A DNA stretch of 33,948 nucleotides from Candidatus Aminicenantota bacterium (lineage in GTDB: Bacteria; Acidobacteriota; Aminicenantia; Aminicenantales; UBA4085), in assembly GCA_016867585.1 (NCBI GenBank), contig VGJF01000006.1, forward strand, positions 1 through 33,948. Reading direction: 5' to 3'. Of the stretch, positions 1-8,278 are shown piece by piece (the stretch's first letter is position 1; every line of letters begins with the position of its first letter). The translations under genes were made by a program, and so were the position numbers. The notes beneath the pieces were generated by a model. It searched no databases. It worked only from the letters and a program-made list of their open reading frames with translations, and was not told the origin of the DNA.

Positions 1-740
1 ATGAGGCGGTCGATCGTCCGGGTGTTCTTATATCTGTAGATGGCCCGGTCGATCGGCGCCGTTTCCTCCCCGACGACGGCCACGAAATAGACGCTTTGCC
101 CTTTTTGCGGGGGAAAGGCCAGGCTCGATGTCTCCCCTCCGGCGGAAGCCGAAAATTCGCCCGCCCGATGGGTCCAAAGCAGGCATCGCCAGGGCTTGGC
201 GCTTGTCGCCTCTCCGCGGACGGAATCCTCGGCCGCGAGCGAATACCGGCCCTTGAAGTCCCACGGGAAATATTGGATCAGCCGGATCGCGGCGTCTCGG
301 GGGGCGCTCATCCGGCCGACCGCCGTCCGCTCGTCGACGCGGGACCACTCGAGGGTAGCCGTGTCGTTGCGGTCGGACGGCTTGATGTAGACCGGCGTCT
401 CGGATTTCGCCTCGGCGGAAAGGACGGGAAGCCCCAGGTCGAATCGAACCCGGGCATAAAGGCCGTCCGGGGAATGCGGTCCGACCTCGGAGACCATGTA
501 AAACAGGTCTTCGCCGTCGATCGTCCGGCCGTTGCGTTCGAAAGCGAACCGGAGGGCGAAGGCGGCGTCTCTCTGGGGGGCGAGGACGAGACCGGCCCAG
601 GCCCGGCCGTCCAAGGCACCGATATGGGTCTCCTTCCAAGGGTGTTCGATTTCCCCCCCAAACGGCCCGTGGCCGGCCGTGAACATGGCCAGCCCCGATA
701 GGACGACCGCCGGACCAAAGACGGACCGCATTCTCGACAT
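1..740 (-). CDS. Partial CDS (C-terminus beyond window): putative secreted protein, possibly the N-terminal region of a trehalase/GH63-like glycoside hydrolase
   Basis: Open minus-strand frame from ATG at 740 (MSRMRSVFGPAVVLSGLAMFTAGHGPFGGEIEHPWKETHIGALDGRAWAGLVLAPQ...) with no stop to position 1, so absent from the ORF track. Hydrophobic N-terminus; good promoter-like sequence upstream. Family guess is weak. Confidence 0.6.
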   Translation of the reverse strand, partial: MSRMRSVFGPAVVLSGLAMFTAGHGPFGGEIEHPWKETHIGALDGRAWAGLVLAPQRDAAFALRFAFERNGRTIDGEDLFYMVSEVGPHSPDGLYARVRFDLGLPVLSAEAKSETPVYIKPSDRNDTATLEWSRVDERTAVGRMSAPRDAAIRLIQYFPWDFKGRYSLAAEDSVRGEATSAKPWRCLLWTHRAGEFSASAGGETSSLAFPPQKGQSVYFVAVVGEETAPIDRAIYRYKNTRTIDRL

Positions 741-757
741 GCTTCTTATCCCCGATT

Positions 758-786
758 AATGTAGGATAAAAGACCGCCGAAATCAA
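758..786 (-). promoter_or_regulatory. Sigma70-like promoter for the minus-strand partial CDS
   Basis: Minus strand: TTGATT (781-786) - 17 nt - TACATT (758-763), just upstream of the start at 740. Confidence 0.5.
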
Positions 787-832
787 ACCTCGGCCGGCCG
801 TGCCCGCCGATGGTCCTGGGAAAGGGTCCGTA

Positions 833-861
833 TTGAAATCGGTCCGTCAAACGGATATCCT
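833..861 (+). promoter_or_regulatory. Sigma70-like promoter for the DUF362 gene
   Basis: TTGAAA (833-838) - 17 nt - TATCCT (856-861), directly upstream of ATG 872. Confidence 0.45.
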
Positions 862-871
862 GGGCGACATC

Positions 872-2041
872 ATGGTCCGCGTGGCCGTCGTCCGCTGCCC
901 CGATTACGAGGCCGCGTCTTTGGCGGTTTCCGTCGGCCGGGCCTTCGGCCTCCTCGGCGGTCTGGAGGCTTTCGTCCCCCGCCGGGCCAAGGTGTTCATC
1001 AAGATCAACCACCTCTCCCCTCCTTCCCCTCCGGAAGCGGCGATCGTGACCCATCCCGCCTTGGCCGCGGCCGTCATTAAACGGCTCAAGGAGCTGTCCG
1101 ACGATATCATCGTCGGCGACGACATCCACAGCCCCGAGGCGGATGGATTTCGCCTTTCGGGCTACCGTGACCTCGTCCGCCGTTTCGGAATCCGCCTCGT
1201 CAACCTCCGCGAGGAAGGCTTTCGGGAGGCGCCGACGAGAGGCCGGCGTCTTCCGGCCGTCCATGTCTCGCCCCTCGTCCTCGAATCCGATGTCCTCATC
1301 AACCTGCCGAAATTCAAGACCCATGCCTTCACGGCCTTCACCGGGTCGGTCAAGAACATGTTCGGCGCCATTCCCCACGGCCGCCGTCTCGAGGCTCACC
1401 GCCGCTTTCCGCGCCAGGACGACTTCGCCGAAATGCTCGTCGATGTCTACGGCCTCCGGATTCCGGACCTGACGGTCATGGACGCCGTGACGGTCATGGA
1501 AGGCAAAGGCCCCGCCGGGGGAACCCCGAGGCCGGCCGGGCTGATCCTCGCCTCCTCGGACGGCGTGGCCGTGGACGCCGTCGCCGCGGAACTGGCCGGG
1601 TTTCCCCGGTCGGGGATTCTGACGACCGCCCTCGCCCGGGGAAGGGGGTTCGGGGTCGGCGACCTGGAGGGCATCGAGATCGTCGGGGAGCGTCTCCGCG
1701 ATGTCGCCCTGTCGAACTTCGAGCCCTCGGCCGTCGCCTCCGGCTTGATCAAAAAAAGGCTGCCGGCGGCCGTGTATGCCTTCGTCTCGGGACAATTGAT
1801 TTATCTCCCCCGGGTCGAGGCCGAGAGGTGCACCGGCTGCGGCGAATGCCTCCGGTCGTGCCCGACCGGAGCGGCCCGCCCGGACGGAGAAAAAGCCCGG
1901 ATCGAGAAGAGAGCCTGCATCGGATGCATGTGCTGCCATGAGGTCTGCCGTTTCCGGGCGATCCGTCTCCGGCGCAAGGGACTCGGCCGGCTGATCTCCG
2001 GCGGAGGAAAGCTCCTCCGCCGTCTGGGAGTTCGGGTCTAG
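872..2041 (+). CDS. DUF362 domain-containing protein with C-terminal 2x[4Fe-4S] ferredoxin domain
   Basis: MVRVAVVRCPDYEAA...; DUF362-like VLINLPKFKTHAFTAFTGSVKNMFGAIPHGRR; C-terminal CTGCGECLRSCP and CIGCMCCHEVC motifs. ORF track starts at GTG 800; ATG 872 preferred. Confidence 0.88.
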   Translation: MVRVAVVRCPDYEAASLAVSVGRAFGLLGGLEAFVPRRAKVFIKINHLSPPSPPEAAIVTHPALAAAVIKRLKELSDDIIVGDDIHSPEADGFRLSGYRDLVRRFGIRLVNLREEGFREAPTRGRRLPAVHVSPLVLESDVLINLPKFKTHAFTAFTGSVKNMFGAIPHGRRLEAHRRFPRQDDFAEMLVDVYGLRIPDLTVMDAVTVMEGKGPAGGTPRPAGLILASSDGVAVDAVAAELAGFPRSGILTTALARGRGFGVGDLEGIEIVGERLRDVALSNFEPSAVASGLIKKRLPAAVYAFVSGQLIYLPRVEAERCTGCGECLRSCPTGAARPDGEKARIEKRACIGCMCCHEVCRFRAIRLRRKGLGRLISGGGKLLRRLGVRV

Positions 2042-2045
2042 GCTT

Positions 2046-2663
2046 TCAGAGATTGACGCGCAGGCCGAATTTCAGCAGGACGATGTGGAGGTTGACCCAG
2101 ATGTCGTCCCGCCGGACGGGTTGATTCGCCTCCCAGGTCAGCGTTTGACCGGGGGCTCGGCGCATGACGTAGGCCGCTTCGCCGAAAAAGCTCATCCGCC
2201 AGGTCAGGGGGACTCGGGCCCCGAGTCCGAGGTGAAAGGCCGTTCCGCTCTCGACCCTTTGTTCGACCCGGCCGCCGGCCGCGGCCGCTTCCGCCGAAAG
2301 CCGGTGAGAGGCGAAGACATAAGATCCTCCGGCGAGGAGGTAGGGGATGAAATAGGCGTTCGGCCGCAACTCCCAGCGGAGGGAAATCGAGAGGGGGGAG
2401 ACGGTCAGCGTTCCTTCATGGAGTTTGCGGAATGATGTCCGGGAACGGCTTTGCCAAAAGGCGACGTCCCCGTTCAGGGATATTCCTCGGCCGAGGTTCA
2501 ATCCGAGACCCACTCCCGCCTCCGGGGCGGGCCGGAGATTGTTCTCCTCCTGGCCGGCCAGCCCGCCCTGGACGGCCAAGGAAAATAGGCTGCGCTCGGC
2601 GAGCGCCGGCGGCGCGGCGGCGGCCGCGGCCAGAAGCGCGGCCATGATTTTGACGATGACCAT
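2046..2663 (-). CDS. Outer-membrane beta-barrel protein with signal peptide
   Basis: MVIVKIMAALLAAAAAAPPALAERS signal peptide, then alternating amphipathic strands ending GLRVNL; length and pattern typical of small OMP barrels. Confidence 0.75.
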   Translation of the reverse strand: MVIVKIMAALLAAAAAAPPALAERSLFSLAVQGGLAGQEENNLRPAPEAGVGLGLNLGRGISLNGDVAFWQSRSRTSFRKLHEGTLTVSPLSISLRWELRPNAYFIPYLLAGGSYVFASHRLSAEAAAAGGRVEQRVESGTAFHLGLGARVPLTWRMSFFGEAAYVMRRAPGQTLTWEANQPVRRDDIWVNLHIVLLKFGLRVNL

Positions 2664-2827
2664 CGGAGGCCCATCTTCCCCGAAACCTCCTCGTCTGTCA
2701 ATCCGGCCTTCGCCTGACCGTTATACGCTTTCAAGGTTATCCCCCATGCCCGTTTTGGCCTTCGGCCGAGGTTGGGCACCGGAGGGCGATTTGTGGTAAA
2801 TTACTCTCGGCCCGAAAAGGAGGGCTC

Positions 2828-3955
2828 ATGGATTTCAGCGCCTACTTCCGCTCCCGGCGGGGAGAAATGCTCAGTCTCTTGAAGGAGCTCGTCCTCCGCG
2901 AATCTCCCACTTCGGACAAGAAAGCCGTCGACGCCTGCGCCTCCGGGCTTATCGACCGGTTCGCCCGTCTCGGGTCGAAGGTCACCCGGTTCCCCCGGAA
3001 GGACGTCGGCGATTTTCATCTCGTCGAGTATCCGGCCAAGGACGACCCCCGGCAGGAAGGCCGGATTCTCGTCCTCGGGCATTTGGACACCGTTTGGCCC
3101 CTGGGCAAGGTCGAGGAGATGCCTTTCTACGTCCAAGGCGATAAGGTCTTCGGGCCCGGGGTCCTGGACATGAAGGCCGGTCTGGTCGTCGCCCACTCCG
3201 CCTTGAGGGCGATCCGCGACCTCAACCTCCGCCCCCGCCGGAAAATCGCTCTTTTCCTCAACTCGGCCGAAGAAATCGGCCACGAGGAGTCCGCCCGAAG
3301 GATCATCGCCCTGGCCAAAAAATCCGACCTCGTCCTCTGCCTTGAACCCGCCCTGCCCGACGGCGCCCTGAAGATCCAGAGGAAAGGCCGGCTCGTCCTT
3401 CGTTTCGACGTTTCGGGCTCGGCGGCCCATGCCGGCTCTCCCGAGAAGGGCGTGAGCGCCGTCGACGGCCTTCTCGACGTCCTCCGAAAAATGCAGAGCC
3501 TTCGGTCGAAGGAGATCTCGGTCAATATCGGCCTCATCGGCGGGGGCGATAAGGCCAATGTCGTCGCCGCCAAGGCCTGGGCCGTCTGCGATGTCCGCTT
3601 TTGGACGACCGCCCAGAAAACGAGAATTTTGGCCGCGGCCCGAGGGCTCAAAAGCGTCGGTTCGGCCAAGATCAAGCCGGTTGTCGAAAGTTTCACCCCG
3701 CCGTTGGAGAAAACGCCGGCTTCGGCCCGTCTGCTCGAAGAGGCCCGCTCCATCGCCGCCGGCCTCGGCCTGACTCTCGAGACCGGGAGGACGGGAGGAG
3801 GTTCGGACGCCTCTCACGCCGCCGCCCTCGGGAAGCCGACCCTCGACGGCCTGGGGCCCGCCGGCGACGGAATCCATGCCGAGGGCGAGCACCTTCACCT
3901 GCCTTCCCTGGTCGAGAGGGCGGCCTTGTTCACCGAACTCCTCCTCAAGCTCTGA
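2828..3955 (+). CDS. M20 family metallopeptidase (glutamate carboxypeptidase / carboxypeptidase G2-like)
   Basis: Motifs VLGHLDTVWPLG, GPGVLDMKAGLVVA, SAEEIGHEES, SAAHAGSPEKGVSA, GGGSDASHAA; upstream AAAAGGAGGGCTC SD. Confidence 0.92.
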   Translation: MDFSAYFRSRRGEMLSLLKELVLRESPTSDKKAVDACASGLIDRFARLGSKVTRFPRKDVGDFHLVEYPAKDDPRQEGRILVLGHLDTVWPLGKVEEMPFYVQGDKVFGPGVLDMKAGLVVAHSALRAIRDLNLRPRRKIALFLNSAEEIGHEESARRIIALAKKSDLVLCLEPALPDGALKIQRKGRLVLRFDVSGSAAHAGSPEKGVSAVDGLLDVLRKMQSLRSKEISVNIGLIGGGDKANVVAAKAWAVCDVRFWTTAQKTRILAAARGLKSVGSAKIKPVVESFTPPLEKTPASARLLEEARSIAAGLGLTLETGRTGGGSDASHAAALGKPTLDGLGPAGDGIHAEGEHLHLPSLVERAALFTELLLKL

Positions 3956-3976
3956 GGCCGCGCCGCGCCCCGCGGT

Positions 3977-4006
3977 TTGACAGGACGTTTTTCATTGTGT
4001 TACTTT
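3977..4006 (+). promoter_or_regulatory. Sigma70-like promoter for the aminotransferase-serA pair
   Basis: TTGACA (3977-3982) - 18 nt - TACTTT (4001-4006). Confidence 0.5.
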
Positions 4007-4068
4007 TGTCCTTCCGTAACCGCCGATCATCCGATCGAACCGAGGATCATCCAAAGGAAGGAGGACTC

Positions 4069-5214
4069 ATGATCAAGAAGTATTATCTCCTCTCTCCCGG
4101 CCCGACGCCCGTGCCGGAGAACGTCCTGGCCGCGGCGGCCGAGCCGATCATCCATCATCGGACGCCGGAATTCTCGAAAATCTTCATGGACACGACCGAG
4201 GGTCTGAAGACCGTCTTCGGAACCAAGGAAGACGTCTTCATCCTGACCTCCTCGGGAACGGGAGCCATGGAGGCGGCCGTGGTCAATCTTTGCTCCCCGG
4301 GAGACAAGGTCATCACGATCAACGGCGGCAAATTCGGCGAACGCTGGGGGAACATCTGCAAAGCCTACGGCGTCCAGAACCGGGAGATCGTCCTCGAATG
4401 GGGCAAGGACTTCTCCAAGGAGGCCCTGGCCGCCGAGCTCGAAGCCCATCCCGGAACCAAGGTCGTGTTTTGTCAGCTCTCGGAGACCTCGACCGGAGCC
4501 ATCTTCGACATCCGGGGCTACGGCGAGGTCGTCTCCCGGACGGACGCCGTTTTCGTCGTCGACGGCATCTCGGGAAGCGGGGCGACGCCCTGTCCCATGG
4601 ACGAGTGGAAGGTCGATGTTTTGCTCTCGGGCTCCCAGAAATCGTTCATGATCCCCCCCGGTCTGGCCTACATCGCCCTCGGCCCCAAGGCCTGGAAGCT
4701 CGTCGACACGGCGAAGTGCCCCCGGTTCTACTTCGACGCCAAGAAGGCGAAAAAGAACCTGGCCGATAAGACAACGCCCTGGACGCCGGCCATCTCCCTG
4801 ATCATCCAGCAGAAGAAGGCCTTGGACATCATCCTGGCGATGGGCCTGGAGAAGCTCTACGCCCATCACCGCCTTTTGGGCGACGCGACCCGGGCCGGAG
4901 TCAAGGCCCTCGGGCTTGAGCTTTTGGCCGAACGTCCGGGCGATATCCTGACCGCGGTCAAGACGCCGGCCGGCCTCGAGGGAGGGAAAATCGTCAAGAC
5001 GATGCAGGGCAAATACATGGCCTACATCGCCGGCGCCCAAGACCCCCACAAAGGGAAGTTCTTCCGGATCGCCCATCTCGGCTACATGGGCGGCTTCGAC
5101 ATCATCACGGCTTTGACGGCCTTGGAAATGACCCTGGCCGACCTGGGGCATGCCTTCGAAGCCGGAGCTTCGGTCAAGGCGGCCGAACCGATCCTCCGCG
5201 GGAGCTGGCAATGA
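4069..5214 (+). CDS. Class V aminotransferase, alanine-glyoxylate / serine-pyruvate aminotransferase family
   Basis: MIKKYYLLSPGPTPVPENVL..., TSSGTGAMEAAV, PLP lysine region SGSQKSFMIPPGLAY. The track ORF 3601..5214 includes a non-coding upstream extension; SD AAGGAGGACTC precedes 4069. Confidence 0.92.
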   Translation: MIKKYYLLSPGPTPVPENVLAAAAEPIIHHRTPEFSKIFMDTTEGLKTVFGTKEDVFILTSSGTGAMEAAVVNLCSPGDKVITINGGKFGERWGNICKAYGVQNREIVLEWGKDFSKEALAAELEAHPGTKVVFCQLSETSTGAIFDIRGYGEVVSRTDAVFVVDGISGSGATPCPMDEWKVDVLLSGSQKSFMIPPGLAYIALGPKAWKLVDTAKCPRFYFDAKKAKKNLADKTTPWTPAISLIIQQKKALDIILAMGLEKLYAHHRLLGDATRAGVKALGLELLAERPGDILTAVKTPAGLEGGKIVKTMQGKYMAYIAGAQDPHKGKFFRIAHLGYMGGFDIITALTALEMTLADLGHAFEAGASVKAAEPILRGSWQ

Positions 5215-6110
5215 CCAAGATCCTTATCGCCGACGCGTTGGACAAGGACGCCCTGGGCGCCTTGAAGGCCGTCCCCGGATTCGAAGTCACGGTCAAAACG
5301 GGAATGGACGAGGCGGCTCTCGTCCAGACGATTCCCGGCTATCAGGCCGTCGTCGTCCGGAGCGCGACGAAGATCACGAAACCGGTCATCGAAGCGGCCT
5401 CGGACCTCCGGCTGATCGTCCGGGCCGGGATCGGCCTGGACAACGTCGACGCCGCCGCGGCCAAGGCCAAGGGGATCGCGGTCGCCAACACCCCGGCCGC
5501 GACGACGATCTCGGTCGCCGAGTACACCTTCGGCCTGATGCTGGGGGCGGTCCGCCAGCTCGGCCGGGCCAATCTGACCATGAAGCAGCATGCCTGGGAG
5601 AAAAAGACCCTCCACGGGACGGAGCTCTACGGGAAGACCTTGGGTCTCATCGGGGCGGGCCGGATCGGCCTGGCCGTCGCCGAGCGGGCCCTGGCCTTCG
5701 GCCTGACCGTCCTCGCTTATGACGTCGTCCCCGTCCAAACGGCCCTCGCCGTGACCCAGGTCCCACTCGAAGAACTTCTCGTCCGGTCCGACCTCATCAC
5801 CCTCCACGTCCCGAAAACGCCCGCTCCCCTCCTCGGTCCGGTCGAGTTCGAAAAAATGAAGGACGGGGTCATCCTCATCAACGCCGCCCGCGGCGGCGTC
5901 GTCGACGAGGCGGCCCTCCTGGCCGCCTTGAACAGCGGCAAGGTCCGAGCCGCGGCCCTGGACGTCTTCGCCAAGGAGCCGCCCGCGGACTGGGCGCTCG
6001 TCGACCACCCGAACGTCCTGGCCGCCCCCCACATCGCTTCCCAAGCCGAAGAGGGGCAGCGCCGGGCCGGCCTTGAGGTCGTCAGGCTCCTTCAAGACCA
6101 TTTCCGGTGA
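5211..6110 (+). CDS. serA: D-3-phosphoglycerate dehydrogenase-like 2-hydroxyacid dehydrogenase (no ACT domain)
   Basis: MTKILIADALDKDALGAL..., VRAGIGLDNVD, LGLIGAGRIGLAVAERA, NAARGGVVDEAAL, PHIAS. ATGA overlap with the upstream aminotransferase. About 299 aa. Confidence 0.88.
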   Translation: MTKILIADALDKDALGALKAVPGFEVTVKTGMDEAALVQTIPGYQAVVVRSATKITKPVIEAASDLRLIVRAGIGLDNVDAAAAKAKGIAVANTPAATTISVAEYTFGLMLGAVRQLGRANLTMKQHAWEKKTLHGTELYGKTLGLIGAGRIGLAVAERALAFGLTVLAYDVVPVQTALAVTQVPLEELLVRSDLITLHVPKTPAPLLGPVEFEKMKDGVILINAARGGVVDEAALLAALNSGKVRAAALDVFAKEPPADWALVDHPNVLAAPHIASQAEEGQRRAGLEVVRLLQDHFR

Positions 6111-6137
6111 GAGCCCATCTCCCCGCCCCGGGGCCAA

Positions 6138-6166
6138 TAGAAATTCGTCTGCGTTTCGGGTAGAAT
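6138..6166 (+). promoter_or_regulatory. Weak sigma70-like promoter for nifS
   Basis: TAGAAA (6138-6143) - 17 nt - TAGAAT (6161-6166). Confidence 0.35.
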
Positions 6167-6203
6167 AGCTCTTTATTTTCGCCGAACCTCGAGAGAGCGA
6201 ACG

Positions 6204-7361
6204 ATGGTCTACCTGGACAACAATGCGACGACCCCCCTCGACGCGGCCGTGGCCGAAACGATGGCCGCCTTTCTCCGGGAGCACTTCGGGAACCCCTCGT
6301 CCCTTTATCCCATCGGCCGGCAGGTCAAGGAGATGATCAACACGGCCCGGGAGAGCGTCGCCCGGTCCATGGGGGCCGGGAAAGCCGAGATCACGTTCAC
6401 CGGGTCCGGGACGGAATCCGACAATCAGGCCATCCTCGGGGTTTGCGAGGCCCTGCCGGACAAGAGGGAATTTGTGACCTCGACCGTCGAGCATCCGGCC
6501 GTCCAGGAAACGGCCGCCTATCTCGAAAAGAAAGGCTACGCCGTCAAGTACGTCCCGGTCGACGCCTTCGGCCTCCTGGACCTGGACGCCCTCCGCGACG
6601 CCGTCACCTCCCGGACCGCCCTCGTCTCGATCATGCACGCCAATAACGAAATCGGGACGATCCAGCCGATCGAAGACGTTTCCCGGATCGCCCATGACCA
6701 CGGCGTTCTCGTCCATACCGACGCCGTCCAGACTTTCGGCAAGATCCCGCTCGATGTCGAGGCTCTCGGGATCGATCTCCTGACGGTTTCGGCCCATAAA
6801 ATCTACGGCCCCAAGGGCGTCGGGGCCCTCTATGTCCGGAAAGGAACGCCGATCCGGCCGATCATTCACGGCGGCCACCAGGAGCGCGGCCTGCGGGCGG
6901 GAACGGAGAACACGGCCGGCATCGTCGGCTTCGGCGAAGCGGCCCGTCTTCTTCGCGACCGGATCGGCCCCGACCGCGAGCGGCTGGCCGCCCTGGGCGA
7001 ACGCCTTCGGGCCGGAATTCAGTCCCGGATCCCCAAGGTCCGGATGAACGGCCATCCGGAGCGAAGAATCAAGAGCACCCTCAGCGTCTCCTTCCTGGGC
7101 CTCGAGGCCGAAGCCGTGCTCCTGGCCCTGGCGACGAAGGGGATCTACGTCTCGACGGGGTCGGCCTGCAGCGAGGACTCGGACGAGGTCTCCCATGTCC
7201 TGACGGCCATCGGCCTCAGGCCGGAATTCGCCCGCTCGACGGTCCGGATGTCCCTCGGCCGGTTCAACACCGACGAGGATGTCGAGATCGTCCTCGGCGT
7301 GCTTCCGGAGATCGTCGCCAAGCTGCGGAAAATCTCGGCCTTCGATACCGAGGAATGGTGA
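6204..7361 (+). CDS. nifS: Cysteine desulfurase (NifS/IscS family)
   Basis: MVYLDNNATTPLD..., GSGTESDNQAI, LTVSAHKIYGPKGVGALYV, GLRAGTENTAGIVG, catalytic Cys in STGSACSEDS. Confidence 0.95.
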   Translation: MVYLDNNATTPLDAAVAETMAAFLREHFGNPSSLYPIGRQVKEMINTARESVARSMGAGKAEITFTGSGTESDNQAILGVCEALPDKREFVTSTVEHPAVQETAAYLEKKGYAVKYVPVDAFGLLDLDALRDAVTSRTALVSIMHANNEIGTIQPIEDVSRIAHDHGVLVHTDAVQTFGKIPLDVEALGIDLLTVSAHKIYGPKGVGALYVRKGTPIRPIIHGGHQERGLRAGTENTAGIVGFGEAARLLRDRIGPDRERLAALGERLRAGIQSRIPKVRMNGHPERRIKSTLSVSFLGLEAEAVLLALATKGIYVSTGSACSEDSDEVSHVLTAIGLRPEFARSTVRMSLGRFNTDEDVEIVLGVLPEIVAKLRKISAFDTEEW

Positions 7362-7371
7362 GGAGGTCCCC

Positions 7372-8259
7372 ATGAGCGAACCGACGATCCTCGACCGCAT
7401 CGCCCGAAGATCGGTCCTTCTCGACGGGGCCATCGGGACCGAACTCATGAAGCGAGGCCTCGTCCCCGGGACCTGCCCCGAGCTCATGAACGTCGAGCAT
7501 CCCGCCGTCGTCCAGTCCATCCACCGGGACTACTACGCGGCCGGTTGCGACGCCGTGACGACGAACAGCTTCGGCGCCTCGCCGCTCAAACTCTCGGCCT
7601 ACGGCCTCGCTGGCCGGGCCTATGAACTCAACCTGGCCGCGGCCCGGAACGCCGTCTCCGTCCGTCCCGAGGGGAGATTCGTCGGAGGCGGCCTCGGACC
7701 GACGGGCAAATTCCTCAAGCCCCAGGGTGAACACACCGAGTCCGAACTCGAAGCCCAGTTCGCCGTCCAGGTTCGGGGCCTGGTCGACGGCGGGGCGGAT
7801 TTTCTCCTTGTCGAGACGATGTTCGACCTCCGGGAGGCGCTCGCGGCCGTCCGGGGAATCCGGAGGGAATCGTCCCTCCCGGTCTTCGCCTCCCTGACCT
7901 TCAACAAGACGCCCCGCGGCTTCTTCACCTTGATGGGCGACAGCCTCAAGAATTGCGTCGAGGCCCTCGAGGCCGAGGACATCCCGGTCTTGGGGGCGAA
8001 CTGCACCCTGGCCAGCGGCGAGATGGCCGACCTCGCGGCCGTGCTTCGCACCCTGACCTCTCGGCCCTTTCTCATCCAGGCCAACGCCGGAAGACCCGAA
8101 ATCCGGCCGGACGGGAAAGTCGTCTATCTCCAGACCGTCGACGAGTACCTCGCGGACGTCCCCCGGATCATCGCCCAGGGGGCGGCCGTTATCGGCGGCT
8201 GCTGCGGCACCAACCCCGAACACCTCCGCCGGATGGCCTCCCTGCTCGGCTTGTCCTGA
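7372..8259 (+). CDS. Homocysteine S-methyltransferase family protein, single domain (MetH N-terminal/BHMT-like)
   Basis: LLDGAIGTELMKRGLVPG, TTNSFGAS, zinc-site motifs GANC and GGCCGTNPEH. Confidence 0.9.
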   Translation: MSEPTILDRIARRSVLLDGAIGTELMKRGLVPGTCPELMNVEHPAVVQSIHRDYYAAGCDAVTTNSFGASPLKLSAYGLAGRAYELNLAAARNAVSVRPEGRFVGGGLGPTGKFLKPQGEHTESELEAQFAVQVRGLVDGGADFLLVETMFDLREALAAVRGIRRESSLPVFASLTFNKTPRGFFTLMGDSLKNCVEALEAEDIPVLGANCTLASGEMADLAAVLRTLTSRPFLIQANAGRPEIRPDGKVVYLQTVDEYLADVPRIIAQGAAVIGGCCGTNPEHLRRMASLLGLS

Positions 8260-8278
8260 GACGCCGGCCGTCGGCCTC

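Noticed and set aside
2772-2802. Promoter upstream of the M20 peptidase (TTGGGC ... TAAATT)
   Set aside because: Weak -35 and 19-nt spacing; not supported enough to list as a feature.
3601-5214. 537-aa ORF suggesting an aminotransferase with a long N-terminal extension
   Set aside because: The first ~156 residues are Arg/Pro-rich frame-shifted M20 sequence plus intergenic DNA; a promoter and SD lie directly before ATG 4069.
5082-7520. 812-aa minus-strand ORF antisense to serA, nifS and part of the Hcy methyltransferase gene
   Set aside because: Spans three well-supported sense genes and has the same artefactual composition; explained by codon bias.
8260-8278. Hairpin in the Hcy methyltransferase/DUF4416 gap (GCCGGCCGTCGGC)
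   Set aside because: Stem is short and not followed by T residues; in GC-rich DNA such stems are expected by chance.
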